64,000 nt of DNA, taken from contig NZ_CP092074.1 in the NCBI RefSeq assembly GCF_024138715.1, positions 2,666,001 to 2,730,000 of the forward strand, written 5' to 3'. Under the pieces are notes generated by a model that was not told the DNA's origin, did no database searches, and was given only the letters and a program-made list of their open reading frames with translations. Positions 18,436 through 28,443 of the stretch are shown piece after piece. The translations under genes and the position numbers were made by a program. Each line of letters begins with the position of its first letter. The stretch's first letter is position 1. The DNA is from Emticicia sp. 21SJ11W-3. GTDB taxonomy: Bacteria > Bacteroidota > Bacteroidia > Cytophagales > Spirosomataceae.

Positions 18436-20163
18436 ATGATGGCTATTCTGCAACCAATCCATAATATTGCCGAAATCTGTGCAAGAAAAAACGTAAAAAC
18501 AGCTATTCTTTGCCCGGGTTCTCGAAGTGCAGCGCTAACTATATCTATGGCGCGGCACCCTGCCATAAAGACTTACAGCATCAGCGATGAGCGGTCGGCC
18601 GGCTTTATCGGTCTTGGCATTGCCCAAAGTACAGGCGAAACCGTTTCGTTGGTTTGTACATCAGGCACAGCAGCGTATAATCTGGCCCCGGCGGTGGCCG
18701 AAGCCTATTTTCAGGAGATTCCGCTACTGGTTTTAACGGCAGACCGCCCGGCAGAGTGGATTCATCAGTATGATGGACAGACCATCTATCAGGAAAACAT
18801 TTTTGGTAAACACGTAAAGAAGAGTTTTCAGCTTCCATCAGACTACAGCCACCCTGATGCCGTTTGGCAAATAGAAAGAGTAGTAAACGAAGCCATTAAT
18901 CTTTCTCAGGCTCAGCCCAAAGGCCCTGTACATATCAATGTGCCTATCAGAGAGCCCTTTTATCCTGCTGAAGGCGAGGTGGTGGAATTCAACCGCCATG
19001 TCCGGATCATTGAACAGATTGCAACTGCAAAAAAGCTGCCGAATAGTTTTTTTGAAACGTTTTATGATATCTGGAATCAATCAGGCAGAAAACTGATTAT
19101 TGTTGGGCAGCAACAGAACGAAAAGTTAGGCGAGATACTTAAAAATATTTCTGATGAGTTTGGTATCCCGGTTTTGAGCGATGTTATTTCAAACGCCGGT
19201 TTTGAAGGGGCCATTACTGCGCATGATGTGTTTCTGTCATCTAAAAATGAGGCATTTCTTGAGTCATTGGCACCGGATTTACTCATTACCTGCGGTAAAT
19301 CGGTTATTTCAAAGAATCTTAAGCTCTTTATACGTAAATACCAGCCACGTTTTCATTTTCATGTGCAGGAGAACCCGGATTTGATTGACCCGTTCCAGAC
19401 GCTTACCCATAAACTGGAAGTACAGGAGCAGTATTTCTTTAAAACGCTCTTCAGCGACCTTGACATTCAGAAATTCAAAGAGGGTGACGACGACGAAGAC
19501 AGTTCGTATCTGGCACGCTGGCAGGCAGCTGATCAGCTAGCAGGAGTGAAGCTGGATAAATTCCTGGCTGATACTACTTTCTCTGAGTTTAAGGCTTTAA
19601 AAACAACCATTGGGCAGATTCCTGAGCATTCGGTATTTCATTTAGGAAACAGCATGCCTGTGAGATACGCCAATTTGATTGGCTTGCCATACAACACACA
19701 TACATTGGTTTTTGCCAACAGAGGCACCAGTGGTATAGATGGCATATTGAGTTCGGCGGTTGGCAATGCTTTGGCGACAGATAAGCTGGTGCTTTGTCTG
19801 ATTGGAGACGTTTCTTTCTTTTATGACCGAAACGCTTTCTGGAACAACTACCTGCCTGCCAACCTGCGTGTGTTGCTGGTAAATAATCAGGGAGGTAATA
19901 TTTTCAGAATCATTGACGGCCCTAACAGACAGGCAGAACTGAAAGACTACTTTGTAACACACCAGAACCTGAATGCCAAAAGAACCTGTGCCGATGCCGG
20001 AATAACTTATATGGCTGCCACCCAAGAACAAGAGCTGAAAGCATTATTGCCCGATTTCTATGCGGAAGCCCAAAAACCCAAACTGCTGGAAATATTTGTG
20101 GATGGAGAAGTGAGTACACAGGTATTCAGAGATTATAAAAATCTATTTGCAAACTTCTCTTAG
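18436..20163 (+). CDS. menD: Menaquinone synthase MenD (SEPHCHC synthase)
   Basis: A thiamine-diphosphate enzyme that joins isochorismate and 2-oxoglutarate in menaquinone synthesis. It starts 'MMAILQPIHNIAEICARKNV' and carries the early motif 'LCPGSRSAALT', then 'CTSGTAAYNLAPAVAEAYF' and 'LTADRPAEW', all typical of MenD. The ThDP-binding 'IGDVSFFYDRNAFWNN ... VLLVNNQGGNIF' block is near residues 455-495. A longer frame begins at 18391, but its first 15 codons overlap the rpoD terminator, so ATG 18436 (575 aa) is preferred. Its 3' end overlaps the convergent TPR gene by 21 bases. Confidence 0.95.
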   Translation: MMAILQPIHNIAEICARKNVKTAILCPGSRSAALTISMARHPAIKTYSISDERSAGFIGLGIAQSTGETVSLVCTSGTAAYNLAPAVAEAYFQEIPLLVLTADRPAEWIHQYDGQTIYQENIFGKHVKKSFQLPSDYSHPDAVWQIERVVNEAINLSQAQPKGPVHINVPIREPFYPAEGEVVEFNRHVRIIEQIATAKKLPNSFFETFYDIWNQSGRKLIIVGQQQNEKLGEILKNISDEFGIPVLSDVISNAGFEGAITAHDVFLSSKNEAFLESLAPDLLITCGKSVISKNLKLFIRKYQPRFHFHVQENPDLIDPFQTLTHKLEVQEQYFFKTLFSDLDIQKFKEGDDDEDSSYLARWQAADQLAGVKLDKFLADTTFSEFKALKTTIGQIPEHSVFHLGNSMPVRYANLIGLPYNTHTLVFANRGTSGIDGILSSAVGNALATDKLVLCLIGDVSFFYDRNAFWNNYLPANLRVLLVNNQGGNIFRIIDGPNRQAELKDYFVTHQNLNAKRTCADAGITYMAATQEQELKALLPDFYAEAQKPKLLEIFVDGEVSTQVFRDYKNLFANFS

Positions 20164-21171
20164 TCGTTGCTCTGATTTGCTTTCGCTTAGCTTTGCACCA
20201 ACTTGCCAATATTGGCATGCTTTGGCTTTGTTGCCGTTAAGAAATGAGGCTTCACCTAAATAGTAATTTATCAATTCAACACCCGGGTCGAGCCTCTCGG
20301 CCTTTTCAAAATTGGCCAGGGCTTTGCTATAATTTTTACTCAGCAACTCATAAACACCCATGTTTCTAATAGCCCAGGCATTATTGACTTCCAATGCTGA
20401 TTCAATCAGTTGTTTGCCTTCAGGCAGTTTTCCGGTATTCAAGAGGTAATATCCTTTATTATTTTTATACAAAACACTTTTGTTGATGGCAATGGCTTTA
20501 TCAACCAGTTCGATAGCCTTGGTGTAGTTGCCTTCATTGGCATAAATCAGGCTCAGGTTATTCAGTGCGAAATCCTGTTTCGGGTTAATGGCTATGGCTT
20601 TTTCAAAATTCTGTCTGGCCTGGCTAAAGTTCTTCTCCTGATAATTGATAACACCCAGGTTAGTTAATGCCATATCATTTTCAGGCTGCAGTTGTAAAGC
20701 TTTCTGTAAAGCCTGTGTAGCCTGCGGGAAATTGCTTTTTTGTATCAGCGCATTGCTCAGTGTAACATAGTAGAAAGATGAATCCTTATAATACTTCTCA
20801 ATAGATTTTAGTAAGGATATAGATTCATCCAAGCCGTCGCTGTTCGATAAAGCCTCTGCCAGATTGTATTTAGCCAGCACGAAATCAGAATCTAGCGATA
20901 CTGCCTTTTCAAAATCAGCAATGGCTCCGCCCAGATTGCCAATAGCTAACTTAGCCGTTCCTCTGTTATTATAGGCATCGGCAAAGGTGGGGGTTTTCTC
21001 TATGGCCTCACTAAAAAAATCAATTGCCTTTTTATATTCTGCCTTTTTATAGGCTGCATTGCCCTGAATAAAGAATAACTCAGCATCTTTTTCGTTTCTT
21101 GAGCAAGCAACCAAAAGAGCGGCAGCAAAAAAAGTAAATAACTTTATAAAAGTATTGAAAGTGTAATTCAT
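20143..21171 (-). CDS. TPR-repeat lipoprotein (342 aa)
   Basis: The N-terminus 'MNYTFNTFIKLFTFFAAALLVACSRN' is a lipoprotein signal with lipobox LVAC, so the mature protein should be anchored to a membrane after Cys23. The rest is eight or nine tetratricopeptide repeats ('DAYNNRGTAKLAIGNLGGAIADFEKAVSL', 'MALTNLGVINYQEKNFSQARQNFEKA' and others), a protein-binding superhelix. Its partner is unknown. The gene is convergent with menD and their last 21 bases overlap, so transcription of one may affect the other. Confidence 0.88.
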   Translation of the reverse strand: MNYTFNTFIKLFTFFAAALLVACSRNEKDAELFFIQGNAAYKKAEYKKAIDFFSEAIEKTPTFADAYNNRGTAKLAIGNLGGAIADFEKAVSLDSDFVLAKYNLAEALSNSDGLDESISLLKSIEKYYKDSSFYYVTLSNALIQKSNFPQATQALQKALQLQPENDMALTNLGVINYQEKNFSQARQNFEKAIAINPKQDFALNNLSLIYANEGNYTKAIELVDKAIAINKSVLYKNNKGYYLLNTGKLPEGKQLIESALEVNNAWAIRNMGVYELLSKNYSKALANFEKAERLDPGVELINYYLGEASFLNGNKAKACQYWQVGAKLSESKSEQRLREVCK

Positions 21172-21273
21172 ATTAAAATAATAATAAGTAATATTGTTTT
21201 TTACCCAATTGCTTTTACAACAGGCAAAACTTGCGTAAAATTGTGCCTCAAAATTGAAACTTCATAGACAACA

Positions 21274-21516
21274 ATGAAATTTATAAAAGAAATTCCGAAT
21301 AATTACTGCAAGGCGTCACTTTATGCCTGGAACAACAAGTTTATTATTAAGTTTGAAGCAGGTATGTATGAACAGACTTATAAAGTGAGCGAATATGACA
21401 TATCTGGTGAAGACGAAATTGAAGAAATGCTGGGCGACTCGTTTATGGAAAAGGTAGTGAAGCGTTTCAAAGATATGTCTGAAGACTTTGAGTTGATACT
21501 TGACTCGGTTGATTAA
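21274..21516 (+). CDS. Conserved small protein (80 aa)
   Basis: An 80-residue soluble, acidic protein (MKFIKEIPNN...), with a beta-rich first half and a helical C-terminus. It has no signal peptide. I recognise no named domain, though Bacteroidota genomes commonly carry a protein of this size and style. It is divergent from the TPR lipoprotein gene and ends at a strong terminator. It is likely real because of the clean start, the terminator and the balanced composition. Confidence 0.75.
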   Translation: MKFIKEIPNNYCKASLYAWNNKFIIKFEAGMYEQTYKVSEYDISGEDEIEEMLGDSFMEKVVKRFKDMSEDFELILDSVD

Positions 21517-21522
21517 AAAAAG

Positions 21523-21554
21523 ATAGGGTTCAAATCAGCCGATTTGAACCCTAT
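21523..21554. terminator. Bidirectional terminator
   Basis: Perfect 14-bp stem, ATAGGGTTCAAATC (21523-21536) with its complement at 21541-21554 and loop AGCC. A-rich upstream and T/A-rich downstream. It serves the 80-residue gene (plus) and the M61 peptidase gene (minus), which converge here. Confidence 0.88.
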
Positions 21555-21571
21555 AATAAACTTTTACTTTA

Positions 21572-23380
21572 TTATTTTATCCAAAGCCACTTCTTATATA
21601 GCATTTCTTGTTCAGGCGTTGGGTTGGCTACTTTTTCAAGTTTTAACTTAGCTGCCGGATTCGCCATCAGGGTTACATCATAAGTAAATTCCCGGCCAAA
21701 GCGTTTTACTTTCACTTTCACCACGTCTCCAACTTTTTTATCAGTAATATAATTGCCAACCGGATACTTGTTACCATCAACTTCCAGAATCTCATCATTT
21801 ACGTTTAAACCTCCATCGTAAGCAGAGGCACCTTTCAAAACCGTGGCAATTTTATTGGTGTTAGGTGCCATGGTTACGCCCAAAAACGGCGTTTTGGTAT
21901 CATATTCCTTTACGGTTTTCAGGCCAACGTATTTAAAGAAAGCGTCGTAATCAATGGCATCGGTGCTCCATACATATTTCTGAAAGAACGCTTGCATACT
22001 TTTGCCTGCCACTTTCTCGCAAGCAGCCTGAAACTCTTCATCTTTATAACCACGGCCCTGTTTGATGTAATACTCGCTCCAAAGCAATTTAAACACATCA
22101 TCCAGGCTTTTCTGGCCTTTTGTTTCACCAATAATGTATAAGTTAATCAATCCACCTAAAACGCCACCTTTATTGTAATAAGAGATAGTGCTGTTGGCAG
22201 AGTTTTCGTTCGGGCGATAATACTTAATCCAGGCGTCCCAGCTTGCTTCAGCTACCGACTGTACCTGCTGGCCGGGTTGGTTTTCAATACCTGCAATAGA
22301 AGATGCTGTTCTATCTTCAAATTCTTTTGGGGTAATAAGCCCGGCTCTAAGCAAAATGTGGTTCTGATAAAATGACGTGAATCCCTCTGCTACCCAAAGC
22401 ATGTGCGTATAGTTCTCGTTGTCATAATCAAATGGCCCAAGGGCAATTGGTCTGATACGCTTTACATTCCACAAGTGAAAATACTCATGGGCTATCAGAC
22501 CCATAAAACCTTTAAAGCCTGCCTCGCTGGCGTAAGCAACTGGTGATGTCTGACAGGTAGTAGAGTTGAGGTGTTCAAGCCCGCCACCAATACCCGGCAG
22601 GTGATGAATAATAAAGGTGTAATCTTTGCAGGGGTGCACACCTACAACTGTGGCCGCTGCTTCGGTTACTTTCTTGTACGCCTCTGTTACTTTCTGCTCG
22701 TCATATTGCAGCGGGCCGTTGCTATACATGGCAACTGAATGCGGAATGTTCTGAATCTCGAAAGTCAGCACCTTGTGTGTTCCAATTTCAATGGGGCTGT
22801 CAACCACCATATCAAAGTCGGGGGCAAAGAACGTGTTTTCAGCATCACTTACCTTCTTTAGGCCTGTTGAGATGGAGTTCCATCCGGTATAAGGCTTTAT
22901 GGCAATTGTAGACGGATATTTTTTCAGCTGCGGCACATACATAAATACACTGGCGCCGTTCAGATAACCATGGGTGTCGTCCAGAAAGCTGGTGCGCACG
23001 CTTAGCTCAAAAGCATAAACTTTATAGTTCACCGTCACTTCGTTAGCGCCATTGGTATAAACGCGCCACGTATTTTTATTAATTTTTTCGGCCTTTACTT
23101 TTCTGGCGTCGGCTATAGCTTCAAAGCCTTCCACATTTTTGGCGTACTCACGCACCAGGTAAGAGCCGGGAGTCCAGACAGGCATTTTAAAATCAACATA
23201 AGCTTTTTGGGCAAGTTCTTTTATTTTCCTGATGTTGGCCAGCTTCATACTTACCTCAAAATAGTGAGTCGACGGGCGGCTCATCGCAAGTGAGTAGTTG
23301 ATGTGGGTGGTTTGCGCATTGAGATAAGAAAAAGATAATAAAGCGAAGATTAAAATGAGAAGAAATGATTTTTTTTTCAT
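21572..23380 (-). CDS. M61-family metallopeptidase with PDZ domain
   Basis: 602 residues with signal peptide 'MKKKSFLLILIFALLSFSYLNAQ', hence periplasmic or exported. The catalytic zinc motif 'HEYFHLWNVKRIRP' lies near residue 295 and the downstream Glu in 'LWVAEGFTSFYQ' near 325, both hallmarks of the M61 (glycyl aminopeptidase) family. A C-terminal PDZ domain starts around residue 490 ('GVTMAPNTNKIATVLKGASAYDGGLNVNDEIL'). The N-terminal ~170 residues are the family's beta domain. Its likely role is cleavage of peptides or damaged envelope proteins. The substrate is not visible. Confidence 0.93.
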   Translation of the reverse strand: MKKKSFLLILIFALLSFSYLNAQTTHINYSLAMSRPSTHYFEVSMKLANIRKIKELAQKAYVDFKMPVWTPGSYLVREYAKNVEGFEAIADARKVKAEKINKNTWRVYTNGANEVTVNYKVYAFELSVRTSFLDDTHGYLNGASVFMYVPQLKKYPSTIAIKPYTGWNSISTGLKKVSDAENTFFAPDFDMVVDSPIEIGTHKVLTFEIQNIPHSVAMYSNGPLQYDEQKVTEAYKKVTEAAATVVGVHPCKDYTFIIHHLPGIGGGLEHLNSTTCQTSPVAYASEAGFKGFMGLIAHEYFHLWNVKRIRPIALGPFDYDNENYTHMLWVAEGFTSFYQNHILLRAGLITPKEFEDRTASSIAGIENQPGQQVQSVAEASWDAWIKYYRPNENSANSTISYYNKGGVLGGLINLYIIGETKGQKSLDDVFKLLWSEYYIKQGRGYKDEEFQAACEKVAGKSMQAFFQKYVWSTDAIDYDAFFKYVGLKTVKEYDTKTPFLGVTMAPNTNKIATVLKGASAYDGGLNVNDEILEVDGNKYPVGNYITDKKVGDVVKVKVKRFGREFTYDVTLMANPAAKLKLEKVANPTPEQEMLYKKWLWIK

Positions 23381-23520
23381 TTTGTCAATGGGTTATTTGA
23401 TTTGTTGATGTAAGAAAACAATTTTTTTTTCTGACATACGTTTTTTGCTTGAAATTACTTCTATTTTTCTTCTTTCACAAAAAATGACATTCTCTTTGGA
23501 TTAAACTTTTATCTTTCAGA

Positions 23521-23552
23521 TTGTTAATTTTTACTTTCAATAGCTACCTTTG
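23521..23552 (+). promoter_or_regulatory. Promoter of large TPR protein
   Basis: TTG (23521-23523), 21 bases, TACCTTTG (23545-23552). Transcription would start near 23559, leaving a leader of about 90 bases that contains the GC palindrome at 23618-23639. Confidence 0.7.
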
Positions 23553-23617
23553 GTCATAATTGATCTGAGCACTTTTGCTATCGGTATTACTGACCCCAAA
23601 TATTGACTCTTAAAAAT

Positions 23618-23639
23618 ATTCCCCCGGGGGTTGGGGAAT
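23618..23639 (+). promoter_or_regulatory. GC-rich palindrome just before the start codon
   Basis: CCCCCGGGGG (23621-23630) is a perfect palindrome. ATTCCCC (23618-23624) can alternatively pair with GGGGAAT (23633-23639). It stands out in AT-rich surroundings, 11 bases before the ATG at 23650, where it could mask the ribosome-binding region. Confidence 0.45.
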
Positions 23640-23649
23640 TTCAGACCCT

Positions 23650-26600
23650 ATGAAAAAGACGTTATTCTTTAGCACCGTCTCCTGCTTACTAAACATGGGC
23701 ATTGAGTCTTTCGCCCAAAACACAATGGCCTACACCGACCCGGAATCTTATTACCATAAGGGTGTAGAACTTTTTCAGAAAAAAGTATATGCTCCGGCAC
23801 GTGAAGAATTCAGGCATTACATTCAAGCAACCCAAAAGACCCTGAATGCCAATGAGTTTAACCTTACCAATGCCGAGTATTATGCAGCGTTATCGGGGCT
23901 TTATACTAAAAATCCGGATGCCGATATTGAAATCGAGCGATTTGTGATTAACCATTCAGACCACCCCAAAGCCAAAATTATTTTTGGCGACCTGGGCAAT
24001 TATTTCTATGCCGAAGGCGACTACAAGCGGGCTATTCATTATTTTGAGAAAGCATCGGCTGAAAACCCGGCATCAGAACAAAACATTGAGCTGAAATATA
24101 AGCTGGCTGTATCTTACTACCTCATTAACGACTTTGCCAAAGCGCTTCCTGTATTCAATGAGGTTAAGACGGTAGACTCTGAGTTCTCGGCGCATGCTTA
24201 CTATTATGCCGGCGTAATTAATTACAAAAACGAAAATTATGAAGCTGCCCTGGCAGACCTGAAACAGGTTGAAAACATAGCGCCCTATAAAACAGAAGTG
24301 CCTAACTGGATAGCCAATATTTTATATGTTTCTAAAAAATACGACCAGCTACTGGCCTACACAGAGCCCATTATTGAAAAACCCAATGGCCGCAAAATAG
24401 ACGATATGTGTCTGGTAACGGCAGAGGTTTGCTATTTCAGAGATGATTTTACCAAAGCCGCCAGATATTATGAGCGTTACAAAACATTCAGAAAAGGCTC
24501 GGTATCCAATCAGGTAGCTTTCAGGCACGCTTACAGCCTCTACAAAACCGAAAACTATGCTAAGGCCATAGAAAACTTCAAGAAAATTGCTACCCAGAAT
24601 AACGAACTGGGCCAGCAGGCTGCCTATTACCTGGGTATTTCTTCATTAAAGGTAAACGACCTGAACAGCGCCCTGGCAGCTTTTGAAAGAGCCAAAAGCA
24701 GTAATTTTGATAAAATTATCCAGGAAGAGGCACTTTTTAACTATGCAAAAGTGGCCATTGATATAGGCAACAGCCAACAAGGCCTTACCGAACTGCAAAA
24801 CTACCTGAAAGTTTACCCCACCGGCAAGTATGAAGATGAGGCCAGCGAATTGATGAGCGAGGTAATGTTTGAAGCCAATAATTACATACAAGCCATTGCT
24901 TATATTGAAGGTTTGAAAAAACGCACCCCAAAGCTAAATGAGGCATACCAACGCCTGGCTTATGGGCAGGGAGTGCTTGACTTTAACGCCGAAAGATTTA
25001 CCAAAGCCATTGAGTTTTTTGAAAAGTCGCTTAAACAACCGGTTAACAATGAATTAAGGCAAAATGCCACGTTCTGGAAAGCTGAGGCGGCCTATGCTGC
25101 CAAATTACCTGAAACGGCTGGTTTGTACCGGGATGTGCTAAACGGCAACTTCAGTACCGAACTGAAACAGAAAAGCAAATATGCCCTTGGATACCTGCAC
25201 TACAACAATAAAGAATACAAACAGGCAGGCAGCTACTTTAAAGACTACCTGAAAGCCCCAAAAACAGAGGCAAACCGCCAGAATTATGAAGATGCCATTG
25301 TAAGAATAGGCGACTGCAACCTGGCAGATAAAAACTACGATGAAGCCATTAAGTATTATGACCTTGCGATAAGAGATAATCGCACCGAGAAAGACTATGC
25401 CCTGTACCAAAAAGCGCTTACGCTAACCTTTGTAGGCAGAAATCAGGAAGCGCTTCAACTCTTTGACCGTGTATCGGCACAGTATCCTAATTCAAGACTG
25501 GTTGACGATGCCTGGTTTCAGAATGCCACGCTTGAGCTTGACAAAGGCAACTACCAGAATGCAGTAAACCTCTTGAGCCGCATGGTGCGCGAGCGCCCGA
25601 AGAGCAATTTAATACCGCAGGCACTTATGAAACGTGCATTGGCCTATGGTAACCTTAAAAACTATGAAGCTGCGCTAAACGATTACAAGGTAATTGTAAT
25701 GCGCTACGGAAAAACAGATGTGGCAGAAAACGCACTTCTGGGTCTGCAAGAAACCCTCAATACTTTGGGCAGGTCTGAAGAGTTTTCGGCAGTGGTTGAA
25801 GAATACAAGAAGGGTAACCCCGGTAGTGGCTCTGTTGAGGGTCTTGAATATGAAACTGCCAAGAATCTGTACCTGAATGAAAAATATGCAAGTGCGGTGT
25901 CGGCACTTCAAAAATTCATTGCCGGTTATCCGGGCAGTACCAATGCCTTTGAAGCCAAATACTATCTGGCTGATGCCTACTACATGCAGAACGACAAAAC
26001 CAATGCACTGAGATTCTATAATCAGGTAATAAGCGATAACCGCACCAGTTATGTAACCAAATCGGCATTGCGGGTTGCCAGCATTGAGTCGGCAGCCAAA
26101 AACTATAAAAATGCCATAACGGGTTACCGTGCTGTTATTTTGTCATCTTCCAACAAGCGCGATATAGTAACAGCCTGGCAGGGCCTGGCAGAAGCCTACA
26201 ACCTGAGCGGTAAACAAGACTCTACCATTTACTTTGCCCGCGAGATTATCAACAACGGCGGTAACATTGTAATGGGGGCTTCTAATAAAGCGCAACTGTA
26301 TATAGGCAAAGCTTACATGGGTAAAAATGATTTAACCAGAGCAGAAGAAGAATTTAGAAAAACCATAGCGCTGGCTAAAGACGTTAACGGGGCAGAAGCC
26401 CTGTATCTGATTGGAGAAATGCAGTATCGTTCTAAAAAATACAAAGAGTCAATTAAAACAATACAGGAACTTGCCCAGGACTTCTCGGATTTTCTGGTTT
26501 GGTATGAAAAAGGGTTCTTCCTGATTACAGACAACTATATTGCTATGAACGATTACTTTATGGCCAAAGCAACGTTGAAATCGATTATCGAAAACTCAGA

Positions 26601-26661
26601 AACCACAGAAACGGTTGCACTAGCTAAAAAAAGACTGAAAGAAATTGAAAATAAAGAGTAA
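23650..26661 (+). CDS. Large TPR-repeat exported protein (1003 aa)
   Basis: It has a signal peptide 'MKKTLFFSTVSCLLNMGIESFAQ' and then about 950 residues of tandem tetratricopeptide-like repeats ('AIHYFEKASAENPASEQNIELKYKLAVSYY', 'NYDEAIKYYDLAIRDNRTEKDYALYQKAL' and many others). Such proteins act as scaffolds in the periplasm or at the outer membrane. It ends 50 bases before the gene for an outer-membrane beta-barrel protein, and a HU-SPOR gene and a TonB-like gene follow, so an envelope-assembly role is plausible. Similar large TPR proteins beside a TonB-dependent-receptor-like barrel are common in Bacteroidota, but the job is not known to me. Confidence 0.88.
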   Translation: MKKTLFFSTVSCLLNMGIESFAQNTMAYTDPESYYHKGVELFQKKVYAPAREEFRHYIQATQKTLNANEFNLTNAEYYAALSGLYTKNPDADIEIERFVINHSDHPKAKIIFGDLGNYFYAEGDYKRAIHYFEKASAENPASEQNIELKYKLAVSYYLINDFAKALPVFNEVKTVDSEFSAHAYYYAGVINYKNENYEAALADLKQVENIAPYKTEVPNWIANILYVSKKYDQLLAYTEPIIEKPNGRKIDDMCLVTAEVCYFRDDFTKAARYYERYKTFRKGSVSNQVAFRHAYSLYKTENYAKAIENFKKIATQNNELGQQAAYYLGISSLKVNDLNSALAAFERAKSSNFDKIIQEEALFNYAKVAIDIGNSQQGLTELQNYLKVYPTGKYEDEASELMSEVMFEANNYIQAIAYIEGLKKRTPKLNEAYQRLAYGQGVLDFNAERFTKAIEFFEKSLKQPVNNELRQNATFWKAEAAYAAKLPETAGLYRDVLNGNFSTELKQKSKYALGYLHYNNKEYKQAGSYFKDYLKAPKTEANRQNYEDAIVRIGDCNLADKNYDEAIKYYDLAIRDNRTEKDYALYQKALTLTFVGRNQEALQLFDRVSAQYPNSRLVDDAWFQNATLELDKGNYQNAVNLLSRMVRERPKSNLIPQALMKRALAYGNLKNYEAALNDYKVIVMRYGKTDVAENALLGLQETLNTLGRSEEFSAVVEEYKKGNPGSGSVEGLEYETAKNLYLNEKYASAVSALQKFIAGYPGSTNAFEAKYYLADAYYMQNDKTNALRFYNQVISDNRTSYVTKSALRVASIESAAKNYKNAITGYRAVILSSSNKRDIVTAWQGLAEAYNLSGKQDSTIYFAREIINNGGNIVMGASNKAQLYIGKAYMGKNDLTRAEEEFRKTIALAKDVNGAEALYLIGEMQYRSKKYKESIKTIQELAQDFSDFLVWYEKGFFLITDNYIAMNDYFMAKATLKSIIENSETTETVALAKKRLKEIENKE

Positions 26662-26711
26662 AACACAGGCAATTGCCTGATTATTTTTCAAACATTTTAA
26701 AGTATTTCTCC

Positions 26712-28403
26712 ATGAAATTCAAGATACAAACGCATATTAAAAATATTTATAACCTGTTAATAATTACCTCGCTGGGTCTGGTAGCCATGCCTGCTCTGGC
26801 ACAGCTTGACGACGACGTGGTGATTACCAAAGACCGGAAGGTAGAACTACCACCTGCCAACCGTGTTTTTGAGAAAATACCTGCGCTTAAACCTACATCA
26901 GAAGAAAAAACCATGCGTTACACGTTCTTCGACCGTAAACCCAAAGGTGTAGAAGAAGTAAAGTTTAACCCTAACGTTGTGGCGCCAGAAGGTACCAAAA
27001 ACAATGAAGAGCTTGAAACTTACAATAACTACGCAACTCTGGGGGCGGGTAATTACGGCCGTTTGCTGGGCGAAGTATTTCTAAATTCTAATCAGGAGAA
27101 CAACCTAATTATTGGTGTGCATGCTTATCATAACTCTACCGCACGCGGGCCGGTTGATGATAAAAACTCATCTAACATGTATAGTAAAGCCGAAATAACG
27201 GGTAAGTATCTGGCAGAGAAGTTTCAGTTGAATGCCGGATTGAACTACAACCGCGACCAGTATTATTTTTACGGCTACCAACGCCCGCGCGAAGACCTTG
27301 ACCGCAAGGATATCCGGCAGGTATTAAATACGGTTCAGTTTAATGTCGGCTTTGAAAACACCGCTCCGAACGCAAGAGTTGACTACGGCATTAAAACCTA
27401 CATCCGTTCGTTAAAGAATATTTATGAGGCTCAGGAAACCGACTGGGGGTCTAGCTTCAGGGCGTATTTCCCGATTATTACTGAAAAATTTGTTGCCGGT
27501 GTTGATGCAGAGGCTTATGTTACCCAAAGAACCGACGATGTGGTTGACAAAAGAAATTTGTTTAGAGTTACACCCACTTTTAAACTTAATTTCCGCAATT
27601 TCGGAGCCAATATAGGCTTTAAAGCGGTGAATGAGTTTGACGAAGTAAAGAAAATTAACCGCACAATGGGTTTCCCAATGGTAGAGCTTATCTACAAACA
27701 CAAGGGCATGCTTTTCTTTTATGCAGGGCTTGATGGAGACATTATCAGAAACACCCTTGGGTCAATGCTGAACGAGAACCCTTATTTAAAATCGCGGGTG
27801 TCGTTATTGAATACCGAAAAAAACAAGGAAATTTACATTGGTACCAAAGGCGATTTGAGTAAAGGCTTAAGTTATAACCTGAGAGCCGCCACCGGAAATT
27901 ACAAAAATCTTTATTTCTTCAATAATTACTCGCCTGATTTTGGCGATGCCCTGGGCGACACCGCCAAGTTTAACATACTTTACGAAACCGAAAGCACCCG
28001 TTACTACAATGTAACGTTACAGCTAAACTACCAGCTGGCAGAAGTATGGCGTACCAATCTGAAAGTTGATTATAATAACTATGAAACCAAAGCGTACGAA
28101 AAACCTTTCCATCGCCCGGCTGTTATAACCAAATGGGGCAATAGTTTTTTTGTTACAGACAAGTTTCTGGCCAATCTTGATTTATACTATTTCGGAAAAA
28201 CATTTGCCAAAAACCCAACCACCGATGCCATTGTTACCAACAAAGACATAGTTGATGTGAATACTGAGTTTGATTACCTGTTCAGCAAACAATTTACAGC
28301 CTTTGTTAAACTAAATAACCTGTTAGGGAGAAAGTACGAACGATTCTTATATTATCCGCAACAGGGTTTAAATTTTCTTGTGGGAGTCAACTTTTCATTT
28401 TAA
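26712..28403 (+). CDS. TonB-receptor-like outer-membrane beta-barrel (563 aa)
   Basis: A longer frame starts at 26673, but ATG 26712 gives a normal signal peptide 'MKFKIQTHIKNIYNLLIITSLGLVAMPALAQ'. The mature protein has alternating hydrophobic beta-strands with aromatic girdles ('YSKAEITGKYLAEKFQLNAGLNYN', 'YNVTLQLNYQLAEVWRTNLKVDY') and ends in a C-terminal Phe (NFSF), the usual signal for outer-membrane barrel insertion. No plug domain is visible, so it is not a full TonB-dependent receptor. It directly follows the large TPR gene and probably works with it. Confidence 0.85.
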   Translation: MKFKIQTHIKNIYNLLIITSLGLVAMPALAQLDDDVVITKDRKVELPPANRVFEKIPALKPTSEEKTMRYTFFDRKPKGVEEVKFNPNVVAPEGTKNNEELETYNNYATLGAGNYGRLLGEVFLNSNQENNLIIGVHAYHNSTARGPVDDKNSSNMYSKAEITGKYLAEKFQLNAGLNYNRDQYYFYGYQRPREDLDRKDIRQVLNTVQFNVGFENTAPNARVDYGIKTYIRSLKNIYEAQETDWGSSFRAYFPIITEKFVAGVDAEAYVTQRTDDVVDKRNLFRVTPTFKLNFRNFGANIGFKAVNEFDEVKKINRTMGFPMVELIYKHKGMLFFYAGLDGDIIRNTLGSMLNENPYLKSRVSLLNTEKNKEIYIGTKGDLSKGLSYNLRAATGNYKNLYFFNNYSPDFGDALGDTAKFNILYETESTRYYNVTLQLNYQLAEVWRTNLKVDYNNYETKAYEKPFHRPAVITKWGNSFFVTDKFLANLDLYYFGKTFAKNPTTDAIVTNKDIVDVNTEFDYLFSKQFTAFVKLNNLLGRKYERFLYYPQQGLNFLVGVNFSF

Positions 28404-28443
28404 TTTAGCATAAAAGATAGCCCCCAAATACAAGTTAAGCCTT

